Positions 53,160-64,000 of a stretch of 64,000 nt of DNA are shown here, piece by piece; positions within the stretch are counted from its first letter, which is position 1, and the number at the start of each line of letters is the position of its first letter. The notes below the pieces were generated by a model, which worked only from the letters and a program-made list of their open reading frames with translations, did no database searches and had not been told where the DNA came from. The position numbers and the translations under genes are program-made. Origin of the DNA: Lonsdalea britannica (GTDB taxonomy: Bacteria > Pseudomonadota > Gammaproteobacteria > Enterobacterales > Enterobacteriaceae); the NCBI RefSeq assembly GCF_002111595.1, contig NZ_LUTN01000002.1:1-64000 (forward strand). Reading direction: 5' to 3'.

Positions 53160-54920
53160 TTAGGACTGCCAGTGCTTGCGTTTGGCTTGCTGCAGCTTTT
53201 CATAAGCTGCCAATAGCGACTGATGTGCTGGCAACGCGGTCAGCGCAGCGTCGACGGAGAAAAGCTTATAGAAGCAGGATTCCCCGGCAATGGCTGCGCT
53301 GGCATGCTCAACCGTATCGCCGCCGTACATCTTGACCAACGCATCGTAATATTGCGCAGCTTCTCTTTCAGGCTCCAGCGCCAGTTCCAGCAAGGTTTGT
53401 AGGCAACGATAGTAGTTGCTGTGCTCAGGACTGAAGACTGACTGGTTGAAGTCCTGCGACCACTCAACCCAGCTCAGCGCCTGTTCCAGATCGCCGCCCG
53501 CCAGCGCCAGCATGGATTTGAGTTCCCCGACACGCAGCGTGAACCAACCATTATCTTTGCCAGTCGCAATACCCAGCAGTTCGCGCACGCGGGTAAAGTC
53601 ATCCAGTCCTTCATCGTCTAACTGCTGTAGCAGCGCCAGATAGTCTTCCTGCTCAAATTGGCTGTCCGGTAACGCCAGCAACGTTTCGCGCAGGTGCGCG
53701 CCCATGCTGTTGTTTGCCAGCAGCAGATCTTCGGCGGGGTAAATGTCAGACATCCCCGGCACCAGAATACGGCAAGCGTACACAGAGAGATGTTCGTAAT
53801 CGGCGATATACACTTCTTTATCTTCCGCGCGGAAGATCTCCATCAACGTCGCGAACTCCTGCTCGGTCGTACCGCTAAAGTCCCAATCGCTAAAGGTGTA
53901 GTCTGACTCGTCTTTGAAGAGATCCCAGGAGATCAGACCGCTGGAGTCGATAAAATGTGTCTCCAGATTAGTATGCTCGGCGACTTCTTCATTATCGAAA
54001 GTCGGCGGAGTGAAAACATCCAGATCTTTCAGGCCGCGTCCCTGCAGGAGTTCTGTAACCGTGCGCTCCAGCGCGACGCCGAAATCAGGGTGTGCGCCGA
54101 AGGAGGCGAAGCATGTGCCGTTGGCCGGATTAAACAACACCACGCAGATCACCGGATATTTCCCGCCCAGCGAAGCGTCAAAGGCGAAAATCGGAAAGCC
54201 TTCCTGCTCGAGCGTGGCGATGGATTCGACGACGCCCGGATAGCGGGACAGTACATCCGCCGGAATTTTCGGCAGGCTGATGGCTTCCGCGATGATTCTG
54301 TTTTTCACGTAGCGTTCGAACACTTCGGACAGTCCCTGCACGCGTGCTTCATTCGCGCTGTTGCCTGCGGACATTCCGTTAGAGACATACAGGTTGCCGA
54401 TAATGTTGACCGGGATATAGGCCGTCTGGAGATCGGACTGGCGTGTGAACGGCAGCGCGCAGATACCGCGCTCGGCATGGCCGGATTGCAAATCGATCAG
54501 GTCGCTCGCGGTCAATTCCTGTTCGGGATCGTAGAAAGCGTGCAGACGCTCATCGAGGATACCTTCGGGCAGCGTGTCATCCTCGGGCAGGGCGAACCAT
54601 TTTTCGTCCGGATAGTGGACGAAATCGCCGTTAGCGATGTTTTGGCCTAAATAGAAATCGGCAAAGAAGTAGTTGGTGGACAGGCGCTCGAAATATTCGC
54701 CGAGCGCGGAAGCCAAGGCCGCTTTTTTCGTCGCGCCTTTACCGTTGGTGAAACACAACGCGCAATCACGGTCGCGGATGTGGACGGACCAGACGTTAGG
54801 CACCGGATTCAGCCATGAGGCTTCTTCGATGTTGAACCCCAGGTCTTGGAGCTGCTGTTGAAAACGGGCGATGGAGTCTTCCAGGGCGGCGTCTTTGCCT
54901 GGGATAAACGTTTGGGTCAT
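53160..54920 (-). CDS. ycaO: YcaO, accessory factor for S12 beta-methylthiolation
   Basis: ATP-binding YcaO-superfamily protein; from ATG 54920 (MTQTFIPGKDAALEDSIARF) it has 586 residues, exactly as in E. coli. In that species it enhances RimO-dependent methylthiolation of ribosomal protein S12, by an unknown mechanism; other YcaO proteins make azolines in peptides. Superfamily features include GKGATKKAALASALGEYFERLSTNYF, with the ATP/Mg-binding Glu, then NGMSAGNSANEARVQGLSEVFERYV. A C-terminal TPR-like region (about 400-586; LLELALEPEREAAQYYDAL) completes it. No precursor-peptide gene is adjacent. RimO itself is encoded at the left edge of the window. Confidence 0.96.
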   Translation of the reverse strand: MTQTFIPGKDAALEDSIARFQQQLQDLGFNIEEASWLNPVPNVWSVHIRDRDCALCFTNGKGATKKAALASALGEYFERLSTNYFFADFYLGQNIANGDFVHYPDEKWFALPEDDTLPEGILDERLHAFYDPEQELTASDLIDLQSGHAERGICALPFTRQSDLQTAYIPVNIIGNLYVSNGMSAGNSANEARVQGLSEVFERYVKNRIIAEAISLPKIPADVLSRYPGVVESIATLEQEGFPIFAFDASLGGKYPVICVVLFNPANGTCFASFGAHPDFGVALERTVTELLQGRGLKDLDVFTPPTFDNEEVAEHTNLETHFIDSSGLISWDLFKDESDYTFSDWDFSGTTEQEFATLMEIFRAEDKEVYIADYEHLSVYACRILVPGMSDIYPAEDLLLANNSMGAHLRETLLALPDSQFEQEDYLALLQQLDDEGLDDFTRVRELLGIATGKDNGWFTLRVGELKSMLALAGGDLEQALSWVEWSQDFNQSVFSPEHSNYYRCLQTLLELALEPEREAAQYYDALVKMYGGDTVEHASAAIAGESCFYKLFSVDAALTALPAHQSLLAAYEKLQQAKRKHWQS

Positions 54921-55172
54921 GTTGCTCACTCGGTTGTTTTTTTGCAAAAAAGGCATGATACGGACTTTTATGCGCCGACTCTATTTATTCTCTGTAACAG
55001 GCGAGCAACAGCTAGAGGGACGGCGTCGGCGCTCGGTTGGCAACGTTTTCGGCAACCGGGGTGAATAAGCGTTGCAGGCGCGAATAACGAGTGATAAAAC
55101 CAATAACCAAGCAAAACCAGCGACGACTCAGGTCGCCATTTTTATCATTTAGACAGAGTGTGGTGAGGGGAA

Positions 55173-56258
55173 ATGACTCAGGTTTTTAATTTTAGCGCCG
55201 GTCCGGCGATGCTGCCGGCCGATGTAATGCGTCAAGCGCAACAGGAATTGTGTAACTGGCAGGGTCTGGGCACGTCGGTGATGGAAATCAGCCATCGCAG
55301 CAAAGAATTTATCCAGGTCGCTACCGAGTCTGAACAGGATCTGCGCGACCTCCTCAATATCCCCTCCAACTATAAAGTTCTTTTCTGCCACGGCGGTGCG
55401 CGAGCGCAGTTCGCGGCGGTTCCGATGAACCTGCTAGGCGACAATACCAAGGCTGACTATATCGACGGCGGCTATTGGGCCCACAGCGCCATTAATGAAG
55501 CACAAAAATATGGCACGCCCAACGTCGTCGACGTGAAAACGCGTGTCGACGGCCAGCGTGCGGTGAAGCCTATGAACGAGTGGGCGCTGTCGGACGACGC
55601 CGCATTCGTCCATTACTGCCCGAATGAAACTATCGACGGCATGGCTATCGAAGAGCAGCCTGATTTCGGCGACAAAGTGGTCGTGGCCGACTACTCCTCA
55701 AGCATTTTGTCCCGCGCTATCGACGTTACCCGTTACGGTGTGATCTACGCCGGCGCACAGAAAAATATCGGGCCTGCGGGTTTGACGCTGGTGATTGTCC
55801 GTGATGATTTGCTGGGTAAATCCCGCCGGGAATTGCCGTCTATGCTGGATTACAAAATTCTGGCCGACAATGGATCCATGTACAATACGCCGCCGACCTT
55901 TGCATGGTACCTCTCTGGTTTGGTGTTCAAATGGCTAAAAGCGCAGGGCGGTTTGGTTGAAATGGAAAAACGGAATCAGGCCAAAGCCGACCTGCTGTAT
56001 TCCGCCATCGACCGCGGCGATTTTTATAGTAACGACGTTGCGTTATCTAACCGCTCACGAATGAATGTGCCATTCCTGCTGGCAGACCCTGCGTTGGATA
56101 GCGTATTTCTGCAAGAAGCGCAGCAGGCCGGCCTGCATGCGCTGAAAGGCCACCGGGCCGTTGGCGGTATGCGTGCATCCATCTATAATGCGATGCCCCT
56201 GGAAGGCGTGAAGACATTGACCGAGTTTATGGCTGACTTCGAACGTCGCCACGGCTGA
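55173..56258 (+). CDS. serC: Phosphoserine aminotransferase
   Basis: PLP enzyme making 3-phosphoserine (serine pathway) and 4-phosphohydroxythreonine (vitamin B6 pathway). 361 residues (E. coli 362). [21 protein letters not shown] opens the protein. The PLP-lysine is in [13 protein letters not shown], near residue 198, and [11 protein letters not shown] holds the pyridine-N aspartate. It is first in the serC-aroA operon. A short GCGAC/GTCGC stem followed by CATTTTTATC lies about 40 bases upstream (55120-55136), possibly a leader hairpin, but I rate it weak. Confidence 0.98.
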   Translation: MTQVFNFSAGPAMLPADVMRQAQQELCNWQGLGTSVMEISHRSKEFIQVATESEQDLRDLLNIPSNYKVLFCHGGARAQFAAVPMNLLGDNTKADYIDGGYWAHSAINEAQKYGTPNVVDVKTRVDGQRAVKPMNEWALSDDAAFVHYCPNETIDGMAIEEQPDFGDKVVVADYSSSILSRAIDVTRYGVIYAGAQKNIGPAGLTLVIVRDDLLGKSRRELPSMLDYKILADNGSMYNTPPTFAWYLSGLVFKWLKAQGGLVEMEKRNQAKADLLYSAIDRGDFYSNDVALSNRSRMNVPFLLADPALDSVFLQEAQQAGLHALKGHRAVGGMRASIYNAMPLEGVKTLTEFMADFERRHG

Positions 56259-56291
56259 TTGCCGTATCATGCGGCCGTGGTCGCTCTCTTT

Positions 56292-56320
56292 AAAAACCCC
56301 GGTCTGATACCGGGTTTTTT
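56292..56320 (+). terminator. Hairpin with T-run between serC and aroA
   Basis: CCCGGT (56298-56303) and ACCGGG (56309-56314) around CTGAT, preceded by A5 and followed by T6. This looks like a true Rho-independent terminator, so aroA would receive only read-through from serC; an intercistronic terminator is also known in the E. coli serC-aroA operon. Confidence 0.85.
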
Positions 56321-56349
56321 GTATCAATATTTTGGAGACAACAATTCAC

Positions 56350-57639
56350 ATGCAGGAATCCCTGACCCTACAACCCGTAAAACGTGTTAATGGCACGATC
56401 AATCTTCCTGGCTCGAAAAGCGTCTCTAATCGTGCGCTGCTGCTGGCGGCGCTGGCAGAAGGCACGACGCGTTTAACCAATTTACTGGATAGCGACGATG
56501 TGCGGCACATGTTGAACGCGCTCAAAGCGCTGGGCGTCAGCTATCAATTGTCTGCCGACCGTACCCAGTGCGATATCGTGGGGCTTGGCCGTCCGTTTCA
56601 CGTCAGCGAGCCGCTTGAATTGTTCCTTGGCAATGCCGGAACAGCAATGCGTCCTCTGGCCGCCGCGCTGTGCTTGACGGAAGGGGATGTCATCCTGACG
56701 GGTGAACCGCGTATGAAAGAACGCCCCATTGGTCACCTGGTGGACTCTCTGCGTCAGGGCGGGGCGCGTATCGACTATCTGGAGCAGGAAAACTACCCGC
56801 CGCTGCGGTTGCACGGGGGTTTCCAGGGTGACGATATTACAGTAGACGGCAGCGTATCGAGCCAGTTCCTGACGGCGTTACTGATGATGTCCCCGCTGGC
56901 GCCTCAGGATACGCGCATCAGCATCAAGGGTGATTTGGTTTCCAAACCGTACATCGACATTACGTTGCATATGATGGAAACGTTCGGTATCACCGTTGAA
57001 AACAACGATTATCAAACGTTCCAGATCGCGGGTCAGCAGCGTTATCGCTCGCCGGGCGATTATTTGGTGGAAGGGGATGCGTCTTCCGCGTCTTATTTCC
57101 TGGCCGCCGGCGCCATTCGGGGCGGCGTCGTGCGGGTGACCGGCGTGGGGCGTAACAGCGTTCAGGGCGATGTGCGTTTTGCGGATGTGCTGGAAAAAAT
57201 GGGCGCGATTATTCGTTGGGGCGATGATTATATCGAATGCGAGCGCAACGCCTTGCACGCCATTGATATGGACATGAATCACATTCCCGACGCGGCGATG
57301 ACTATCGCGACTGCGGCGATGTTCGCGGAAGGCGGCACGACTACGCTGCGCAATATTTACAATTGGCGCGTCAAAGAAACCGATCGTCTGGCGGCGATGG
57401 CGACCGAGCTGCGCAAAGCCGGCGCAGAAGTGGAAGAAGGGCATGATTACATCCGCATCACCCCGCCGAAGCAGTTGACGTCAGCCGAAATCGGCACCTA
57501 TAACGACCACCGTATGGCGATGTGTTTCTCGTTGTTGGCACTCTCTGATACGCCTGTGACGATCCTCGACCCCAAATGCACGGCGAAAACCTTCCCCGAC
57601 TATTTCGAGCAATTGGCACGACTGAGTCAGTTTGCTTAA
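56350..57639 (+). CDS. aroA: 3-phosphoshikimate 1-carboxyvinyltransferase (EPSP synthase)
   Basis: Shikimate-pathway enzyme joining phosphoenolpyruvate and shikimate-3-phosphate; the glyphosate target. ATG 56350 ([24 protein letters not shown]) gives 429 residues (E. coli 427). Class I hallmarks are [17 protein letters not shown] with the active-site lysine, [17 protein letters not shown] (glyphosate-sensitive loop, Gly and Pro unaltered), [20 protein letters not shown] and [17 protein letters not shown]. Cotranscribed with serC through a partial terminator. Confidence 0.98.
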   Translation: MQESLTLQPVKRVNGTINLPGSKSVSNRALLLAALAEGTTRLTNLLDSDDVRHMLNALKALGVSYQLSADRTQCDIVGLGRPFHVSEPLELFLGNAGTAMRPLAAALCLTEGDVILTGEPRMKERPIGHLVDSLRQGGARIDYLEQENYPPLRLHGGFQGDDITVDGSVSSQFLTALLMMSPLAPQDTRISIKGDLVSKPYIDITLHMMETFGITVENNDYQTFQIAGQQRYRSPGDYLVEGDASSASYFLAAGAIRGGVVRVTGVGRNSVQGDVRFADVLEKMGAIIRWGDDYIECERNALHAIDMDMNHIPDAAMTIATAAMFAEGGTTTLRNIYNWRVKETDRLAAMATELRKAGAEVEEGHDYIRITPPKQLTSAEIGTYNDHRMAMCFSLLALSDTPVTILDPKCTAKTFPDYFEQLARLSQFA

Positions 57640-57823
57640 CTCCTGTTATTTCAGGGGGGATCACGCCTCCCTGAATAGTTTTATCCGCTATTCGTATAAG
57701 AATTCGCCGGATATTCACTAGGTATAAGTCTTTTATTTAATGTTTATCGCTATGTCGGCGTATAATGGCTGACTTTATTGTCTACAATGGCACGAAGATT
57801 TTCCCTGTGTGAAGGAGAAGAAC

Positions 57824-58512
57824 ATGGCGGTGACTGCACCGGTAATTACGGTTGACGGGCCAAGTGGCGCGGGCAAAGGCACGCTATGCAAAGCATTAGC
57901 GGAAGCGTTGCATTGGAACCTGTTGGATTCCGGTGCTATCTATCGCGTACTGGCGCTGGCGGCGCTGCACCACCAGGTAGATATCCACTCTGAAGAAGCG
58001 CTGGTGCCGCTGGCGACGCACCTTGATGTCCGTTTCGTCCCCGAAGACGGGCAGTTAAAAGTGGTGTTGGAAGGTGAAGACGTCAGTCTGGAAATCCGCA
58101 CCGAAGAAGTGGGTAATACGGCGTCGCAGACCGCAGCATTTCCCCGCGTTCGCGAAGCGCTATTGCGGCGTCAGCGCGCTTTTCGCGAGGCGCCTGGCTC
58201 ATAGCCGATGGTCGGGATATGGGAACCGTCGTCTTTCCCGATGCGGCTGTAAAGATTTTCCTCGACGCCAGCGCGGAAGAGCGTGCGCAGCGCCGCATGC
58301 TGCAGTTGCAGGCGAAGGGCTTTAGTGTTAACTTTGAACGTCTTTTATCCGAGATTAAAGAACGCGACGATCGCGATCGTAATCGAGCCGTCGCACCGTT
58401 GGTGCCGGCGCCGGAAGCTCTGGTGCTGGACTCGACCGAGATGTCGCTAGATGAAGTGGTTGAAAGGGCGCTGGCCTATGTAAGTCAGAAGCTGGGTCCG
58501 GCCAACCAATAA
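57824..58512 (+). pseudogene. cmk: Cytidylate kinase (one-base frameshift as sequenced)
   Basis: Phosphorylates CMP and dCMP. ATG 57824 ([25 protein letters not shown]), behind GAAGGAGAAGAAC, runs in frame through the P-loop, the CMP-specific insert and [10 protein letters not shown], then hits a stop at 58204. The remaining conserved part ([24 protein letters not shown] ... [15 protein letters not shown]) continues in the adjacent frame to 58512. One base is missing at about 58198: GGCTC where GGCCTC would encode GLIADGRD. Repaired length is 229 residues (E. coli 227). The break separates the nucleotide-binding and catalytic arginine regions, so the enzyme would be dead if the lesion were real; sequencing error is favoured. 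Confidence 0.94.
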
Positions 58513-58616
58513 ATAATCCCACCTCGCTGTAAGGATGCGTAGCGAGGTATGTGAAACAGCCCCATCGAGCAGGATGCCAGATGGACGTTAAATTAAGAAA
58601 CCCTAAGATTATCAAC

Positions 58617-60290
58617 ATGACTGAATCTTTTGCTCAACTCTTTGAAGAATCCCTGAAAGAAATCGAAACCCGTCCGGGTTCCATCGTTCGCGGTGTTGTT
58701 GTTGCTATCGACAAAGATGTCGTACTGGTTGACGCCGGTCTGAAATCTGAGTCCGCCATTCCGGCTGAGCAGTTCAAGAACGCGCAGGGCGAAATTGAAA
58801 TTCAGGTTGGCGATGAAGTTGACGTTGCACTGGACGCTGTCGAAGACGGCTTCGGCGAAACTCTGCTGTCCCGTGAGAAAGCTAAGCGTCACGAAGCATG
58901 GCTGATGCTGGAAAAAGCTTACGAAGAAGCTGCGACTGTTACCGGTGTTATCAACGGTAAAGTTAAAGGCGGTTTCACCGTTGAGCTGAACGGTATTCGT
59001 GCGTTCCTGCCGGGCTCCCTGGTAGACGTTCGTCCGGTACGCGACACGCTGCACCTGGAAGGCAAAGAGCTTGAGTTCAAAGTGATCAAGCTGGACCAGA
59101 AACGTAACAACGTTGTGGTTTCCCGCCGTGCAGTTATCGAATCCGAAAACAGCGCAGAGCGCGATCAGCTGCTGGAAAACCTGCAGGAAGGCATGGAAGT
59201 TAAAGGTATCGTTAAGAACCTCACTGACTACGGTGCATTCGTTGATCTGGGCGGCGTTGACGGCCTGCTGCACATCACTGACATGGCTTGGAAACGCGTT
59301 AAGCATCCGAGCGAAATCGTCAACGTGGGCGATGAAATCAATGTTAAGGTGCTGAAATTCGACCGCGAACGTACCCGTGTATCTCTGGGTCTGAAACAGC
59401 TGGGCGAAGATCCTTGGGTTGCTATCGCTAAACGTTACCCGGAAAGCACTCGTCTGACCGGTCGCGTAACCAACCTGACTGACTACGGCTGCTTCGTAGA
59501 AATCGAAGAAGGCGTTGAAGGTCTGGTTCACGTTTCCGAAATGGATTGGACCAACAAAAACATCCATCCGTCCAAAGTGGTTAACGTGGGCGACGTGGTT
59601 GAAGTTATGGTTCTGGACATCGACGAAGAACGTCGTCGTATCTCCCTGGGCCTGAAACAGTGCAAATCCAACCCGTGGCAGCAGTTCGCTGAAACCCACA
59701 ACAAGGGTGACCGCGTAGAAGGTAAGATCAAGTCTATCACTGACTTCGGTATCTTCATCGGTCTGGATGGCGGCATTGACGGTCTGGTTCACCTGTCCGA
59801 CATCTCCTGGAACGTAGCTGGCGAAGAAGCTGTTCGCGAGTACAAGAAAGGCGACGAAATCGCTGCCGTTGTCCTGCAGGTTGATGCAGAGCGTGAGCGC
59901 ATCTCCCTGGGCGTTAAACAGCTGGCTGAAGATCCGTTCAACAACTACCTGTCTATGAACAAGAAAGGTGCGATTGTTACGGGTAAAGTTACTGCCGTTG
60001 ACGCTAAAGGTGCTACAGTTGAATTAGCTGATGGCGTTGAAGGTTACCTGCGTGCTTCTGAAGCCGCGCGTGACCGCGTTGAAGACGCAACTCTGGTTCT
60101 GAGCGTTGGCGATTCCGTCGAAGCGAAGTACACCGGTGTTGACCGTAAGAACCGCGTAGTTAGCCTGTCTGTTCGTGCTAAAGACGAAGCTGACGAGAAA
60201 GATGCAATCGCGACTGTTAACAACAAACAGGACGAAAGCAACTTCTCCAATGCAATGGCTGAAGCTTTCAAAGCAGCTAAAGGCGAATAA
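58617..60290 (+). CDS. rpsA: 30S ribosomal protein S1
   Basis: mRNA-binding ribosomal protein of 557 residues, the E. coli length, from ATG 58617 ([22 protein letters not shown]). Six S1/OB repeats are evident; domains 3-6 show repeated GxVxxLTDYGxFVxL and GLVHxSxxxW patterns. The first two bind the ribosome, the others mRNA. Extra open codons upstream are not conserved. Codon use is strongly biased, as expected for a highly expressed gene. It is followed by ihfB. Confidence 0.99.
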   Translation: MTESFAQLFEESLKEIETRPGSIVRGVVVAIDKDVVLVDAGLKSESAIPAEQFKNAQGEIEIQVGDEVDVALDAVEDGFGETLLSREKAKRHEAWLMLEKAYEEAATVTGVINGKVKGGFTVELNGIRAFLPGSLVDVRPVRDTLHLEGKELEFKVIKLDQKRNNVVVSRRAVIESENSAERDQLLENLQEGMEVKGIVKNLTDYGAFVDLGGVDGLLHITDMAWKRVKHPSEIVNVGDEINVKVLKFDRERTRVSLGLKQLGEDPWVAIAKRYPESTRLTGRVTNLTDYGCFVEIEEGVEGLVHVSEMDWTNKNIHPSKVVNVGDVVEVMVLDIDEERRRISLGLKQCKSNPWQQFAETHNKGDRVEGKIKSITDFGIFIGLDGGIDGLVHLSDISWNVAGEEAVREYKKGDEIAAVVLQVDAERERISLGVKQLAEDPFNNYLSMNKKGAIVTGKVTAVDAKGATVELADGVEGYLRASEAARDRVEDATLVLSVGDSVEAKYTGVDRKNRVVSLSVRAKDEADEKDAIATVNNKQDESNFSNAMAEAFKAAKGE

Positions 60291-60298
60291 TCACGGTG

Positions 60299-60327
60299 GA
60301 CCGGGCGGCAGTAGATGCCGTCCGGTC
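60299..60327 (+). terminator. Strong hairpin after rpsA
   Basis: GACCGGGCGGCA (60299-60310) pairs with TGCCGTCCGGTC (60316-60327) around GTAGA, with one G-U pair. It begins 8 bases after the rpsA stop. There is no T-run, so it may stabilise the rpsA mRNA 3' end or attenuate read-through into ihfB. Confidence 0.65.
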
Positions 60328-60380
60328 TCAAACGGTAGTAAGTTATTATGGTATTAACTGACCATATACTTGGAGGAACT

Positions 60381-60665
60381 ATGACCAAGTCTGAGCTTAT
60401 TGAAAGACTTGCTGGACAGCAATCTCATATCCCGGCCAAGTTGGTCGAGGATGCAGTGAAAGAGATGCTCGAGCAGATGGCGAGTACGCTGGCAGAAGGC
60501 GATCGTATTGAGATCCGTGGGTTCGGCAGTTTCTCACTTCACTACCGTGCACCGCGTGTCGGACGTAACCCTAAGACGGGTGAGAAAGTGGAACTTGAAG
60601 GTAAATACGTTCCGCATTTCAAACCTGGCAAGGAACTGCGCGATCGTGCAAATATCTACGGCTGA
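60381..60665 (+). CDS. ihfB: Integration host factor subunit beta
   Basis: DNA-bending HU-family protein; with IhfA it forms IHF. 94 residues from ATG 60381 ([20 protein letters not shown]), after TTGGAGGAACT; the E. coli length. The DNA-contact arms carry the signature [24 protein letters not shown], with the intercalating proline in NPKTG. It ends [12 protein letters not shown]. Own promoters upstream plus read-through from rpsA are expected. Confidence 0.99.
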   Translation: MTKSELIERLAGQQSHIPAKLVEDAVKEMLEQMASTLAEGDRIEIRGFGSFSLHYRAPRVGRNPKTGEKVELEGKYVPHFKPGKELRDRANIYG

Positions 60666-60732
60666 TCGACAGCAATAGATAAATGCCATCTTGCGCGGTA
60701 TTACGTGCATAGACTGCCAAGTAAGAAATTTT

Positions 60733-60762
60733 AAAAGGCGCCTGTCAAAGGGCGCCTTTTTT
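60733..60762 (+). terminator. Rho-independent terminator of ihfB
   Basis: AAAAGGCGCC (60733-60742) and GGCGCCTTTT (60751-60760) form a 10-bp stem followed by TT, 67 bases after ihfB. Confidence 0.9.
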
Positions 60763-61435
60763 CTATTTGTGATTTGCCCCTTTTGCTTGTGCCTATCCCT
60801 ACTGTGAGCGTCCTGCGCGATGAAGCATGCGCCTTAACAGGACGACATCATGCCGACAGAGATAATCTCTCCAAGGCGCGCACTATATTGAACACAGACA
60901 CAGACACAGACACAGAACACAGAACGCCCTGTTGCCGATAATTTGCATGATTGAGCGCGATGGTATTTTGACTTTTCATGAGCCGCGGAAGGGCGATGAG
61001 CACGATGAATGAACGCTATCGATCATCGCGGTTGATGAATGGTTTCCGAGAGAATTAGGCAGACGGATCTCTATGTGACGTATTTACCTACACGCGTCAT
61101 TGGCAAACAACGAAGCAAAAATAAGATATCGTGGTGAATAAACCTTCGTCGCGTGACGCTGAAAAGGGTGGCTGGGCGTTATGCCATGTTTTGAGGTCAA
61201 CCCGGGAGACAGATAATGTGAAGAATAGCTCTTTATTTATGACGAAGGCAGGGTATGTAGTATGGCGCTCATGTCAAAGACTTGCAGAATAGCCGCCATC
61301 AGCGCGGAATGACTATCAGGTCACACCATTGAGGCTGTTGGGTTCAAAGTAGAATTGGGTGATCATCAGACTGTACGAAGCGCATATCCCCACTGCGATG
61401 GTCCCCGGAAATGTATGCACGAATCTCAAGGTAAT
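60763..61435. other. Gene-free junction between ihfB and the his operon
   Basis: About 670 bases where no frame looks like a real gene on either strand. It contains a short (ACAGAC)-type tandem repeat near 60893-60922. In E. coli, ihfB is followed by ycaI, and his genes lie at a distant locus, so this is a break in gene order. The sequence may be the remains of lost genes or of a mobile element, but I recognise none. Confidence 0.5.
60893..60922. repeat. Short ACAGAC tandem repeat
   Basis: About four imperfect copies of the hexamer ACAGAC, trailing into ACAGAACACAGAAC. It lies in the gene-free junction; a slippage-prone microsatellite. Confidence 0.7.
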
Positions 61436-61463
61436 GGTCACCCCAGCTAACCTTGGAGTGACC
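61436..61463 (-). terminator. Hairpin at the end of the his operon
   Basis: GGTCACCCCA (61436-61445) faces TGGAGTGACC (61454-61463). In the minus-strand RNA it is a continuous 10-bp stem with one G-U pair. It begins 15 bases after the hisIE stop. There is no clear T-run. Confidence 0.6.
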
Positions 61464-61477
61464 CTTGCATAGGACAG

Positions 61478-62085
61478 TTACTTGGTATGACGTTCTTGCA
61501 GACGGCCGATAATAGTCGCCAGATCCAAATCCTGATCCTGAAGCAGCACCAGCAGGTGGTACATCAGATCGGACGCTTCATTGGTCAGCTCTTCTCTATC
61601 ATGCACGGTTGCCGCCAGCGCCGTCTCTAACCCTTCTTCACCGACTTTTTGTGCGATGCGCTTAGTACCGCTGGCATAGAGCCGTGCGGTGTATGAGCTC
61701 TCTGGGTCGGCAGTTTTGCGGCTGGCTAACAGCTGCTCCAGCTCAAACAGGAACTGCCACTGGCTGGCTGCCGGTGAGAAACAGCTGCTTGTTCCAGTAT
61801 GACAGGTGGGGCCGACAGGATTGGCCAGAACCAGCAGCGTATCGTTATCGCAGTCCGGCGTGATGGAGACTACGTTCAGGACGTTGCCCGACGTTTCGCC
61901 TTTGGTCCACAGCCGGTCTTTAGTGCGAGAGAAAAAGGTGACTTTTCCCGTTTCTTCCGTCGCCTGCAGCGCTTCCGGATTCATATAACCCAGCATCAGC
62001 ACTTCGCCGGAAACGGCATGTTGTACGATGGCTGGCAGCATGCCGTTGGTTTTTTCCCAGTCTAACTGGCTTCTTTGTTGTTCGG

Positions 62086-62092
<7 letters not shown>
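61478..62092 (-). CDS. hisI: Bifunctional phosphoribosyl-AMP cyclohydrolase / phosphoribosyl-ATP pyrophosphatase
   Basis: Fused HisI-HisE enzyme (204 aa; E. coli 203) for histidine steps two and three. The N-terminal cyclohydrolase domain (about 1-115) shows [38 protein letters not shown] and the zinc-site [12 protein letters not shown]. The C-terminal pyrophosphatase domain (about 115-204) shows [29 protein letters not shown] and [19 protein letters not shown]. Its start overlaps the hisF stop by 7 bases. It is the last gene of the operon, as in E. coli. Confidence 0.98.
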
Positions 62093-63587
<1,495 letters not shown>

Positions 63588-64000
63588 TTACATCTCCAGA
63601 AAGTTTTTCAACAACTGCGCGCCGGCGGCGCCGGAACGTTCCGGGTGGAACTGTACGCCGTAGAAGTTCTCTTTTTGCACGGCGGCCGTAAAGGCATCGC
63701 CGTACTGAGCCTGAGCGATGGTATCGGAACAGACCGGCATGGCGTAGCTATGCACGAAGTAGAAATAAGCGTCTTCGGGAATGTCGCGGAACAGACGGTG
63801 ACCGGCCTGCGGCGTCAGCTGATTCCAGCCCATGTGAGGCAAAGGCAGCCCCTGGTCTTCCATTTTCAGCACGGGCGCGTCGACGATGCCAGGGTATCGA
63901 TACCGCCGCTCTCATCGCTGGCGCTGCCCAGCAGCTGCATCCCCAAACAGATACCTAAGACGGGCTGGGTGCAGGCTTTAATCAGGTCGATCAGATTGCG
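63588..64000 (-). pseudogene. hisH: Imidazole glycerol phosphate synthase glutaminase HisH (5' end outside window; one-base frameshift as sequenced)
   Basis: Glutaminase feeding ammonia to HisF. From the right edge the frame reads through [31 protein letters not shown], with the nucleophile Cys codon at 63947-63949. It goes out of register at about 63889-63890, where plus-strand GCC stands for GCCC (CTGGCATC for CTGGGCATC). The rest ([19 protein letters not shown] ... [11 protein letters not shown] ... [23 protein letters not shown]) follows in the next frame, with the catalytic His-Glu in FHPERSG. One restored base gives a continuous HisH. The gene start lies beyond 64000. Confidence 0.94.

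Noticed and set aside
58593-59792. A 399-codon minus-strand frame opposite rpsA
   Set aside because: Internally repetitive only because it mirrors the S1 repeats; no start signals or homology.
60893-60922. CRISPR array at the ACAGAC repeats
   Set aside because: The unit is six bases without spacers; it is a microsatellite.

Overview
This window reads as chromosomal core sequence from a member of the Enterobacterales. Nearly every gene has a clear Escherichia coli counterpart of almost the same length. The order follows the E. coli 19-21 minute region in collinear blocks (rimO ... dacC-deoR ... grxA-nfsA ... ybjN-potFGHI-ybjO-rlmC-artJ-artMQIP-ybjQ-amiD ... cspD-clpS-clpA-infA-aat-cydCD-trxB-lrp-ftsK-lolA-rarA-serS ... 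pflA-pflB-focA-ycaO-serC-aroA-cmk-rpsA-ihfB). Base composition is moderately GC-rich by eye. The differences from E. coli (no rimK, macAB, aqpZ, dmsABC or serW; an added metQNI-type importer; a trehalase between clpA and infA; the his operon next to ihfB) fit a relative such as the Pectobacteriaceae (Dickeya, Brenneria, Pectobacterium, Lonsdalea). That family assignment is an inference from gene content, not a database result.

Layout. 0-5 kb: rimO (cut by the left edge), a GST, and a methionine-type ABC importer. 5-12.3 kb: PBP6 (dacC), a DeoR-family repressor, the YbjL permease, ybjM, glutaredoxin 1, nitroreductase NfsA and ybjN. 12.6-18.6 kb: putrescine importer potFGHI, ybjO and rlmC. 18.6-22.6 kb: arginine importer, with artJ behind paired ARG boxes and a separate artPIQM operon. 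22.9-28 kb: ybjQ, amiD, lysO, ybjD and an AT-rich two-pass membrane protein. 28-34.3 kb: cspD, clpS, clpA, treA, infA and aat; clpS, clpA and aat belong to one N-degron pathway. 34.3-46.9 kb: cydDC, trxB, lrp, ftsK, lolA, rarA and serS. 47-55 kb: ycaD and the anaerobic formate genes pflA-pflB-focA, then ycaO, whose product in E. coli assists RimO. 55-60.7 kb: serC-aroA, cmk, rpsA, ihfB. 60.7-61.5 kb: a gene-free junction. 61.5-64 kb: the distal his operon (hisH-A-F-IE), running off the right edge. No tRNA, rRNA, CRISPR array, intact insertion sequence or prophage was seen.

The most striking property is a recurrent single-base deletion. clpS, cydD, ftsK, cmk and hisH each lose frame by exactly one missing base, almost always where a run of two or three identical bases is one short, and the rest of each protein is intact. 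A conserved-looking membrane protein (about 27.67 kb) and the treA signal peptide show the same pattern. Restoring one base returns the family length in clpS, cydD and cmk. I read these as probable sequencing or assembly errors rather than seven real pseudogenes, since ftsK is essential in E. coli. I did not find a convincing undescribed multi-gene system. The best leads are the AT-rich membrane protein beside the OLD/TOPRIM-type protein YbjD, a perfect 7-bp-arm palindrome upstream of clpS, a stack of inverted repeats beyond ybjL, a 15-bp hairpin fusing the end of potI to the start of ybjO, and the ihfB/his junction.
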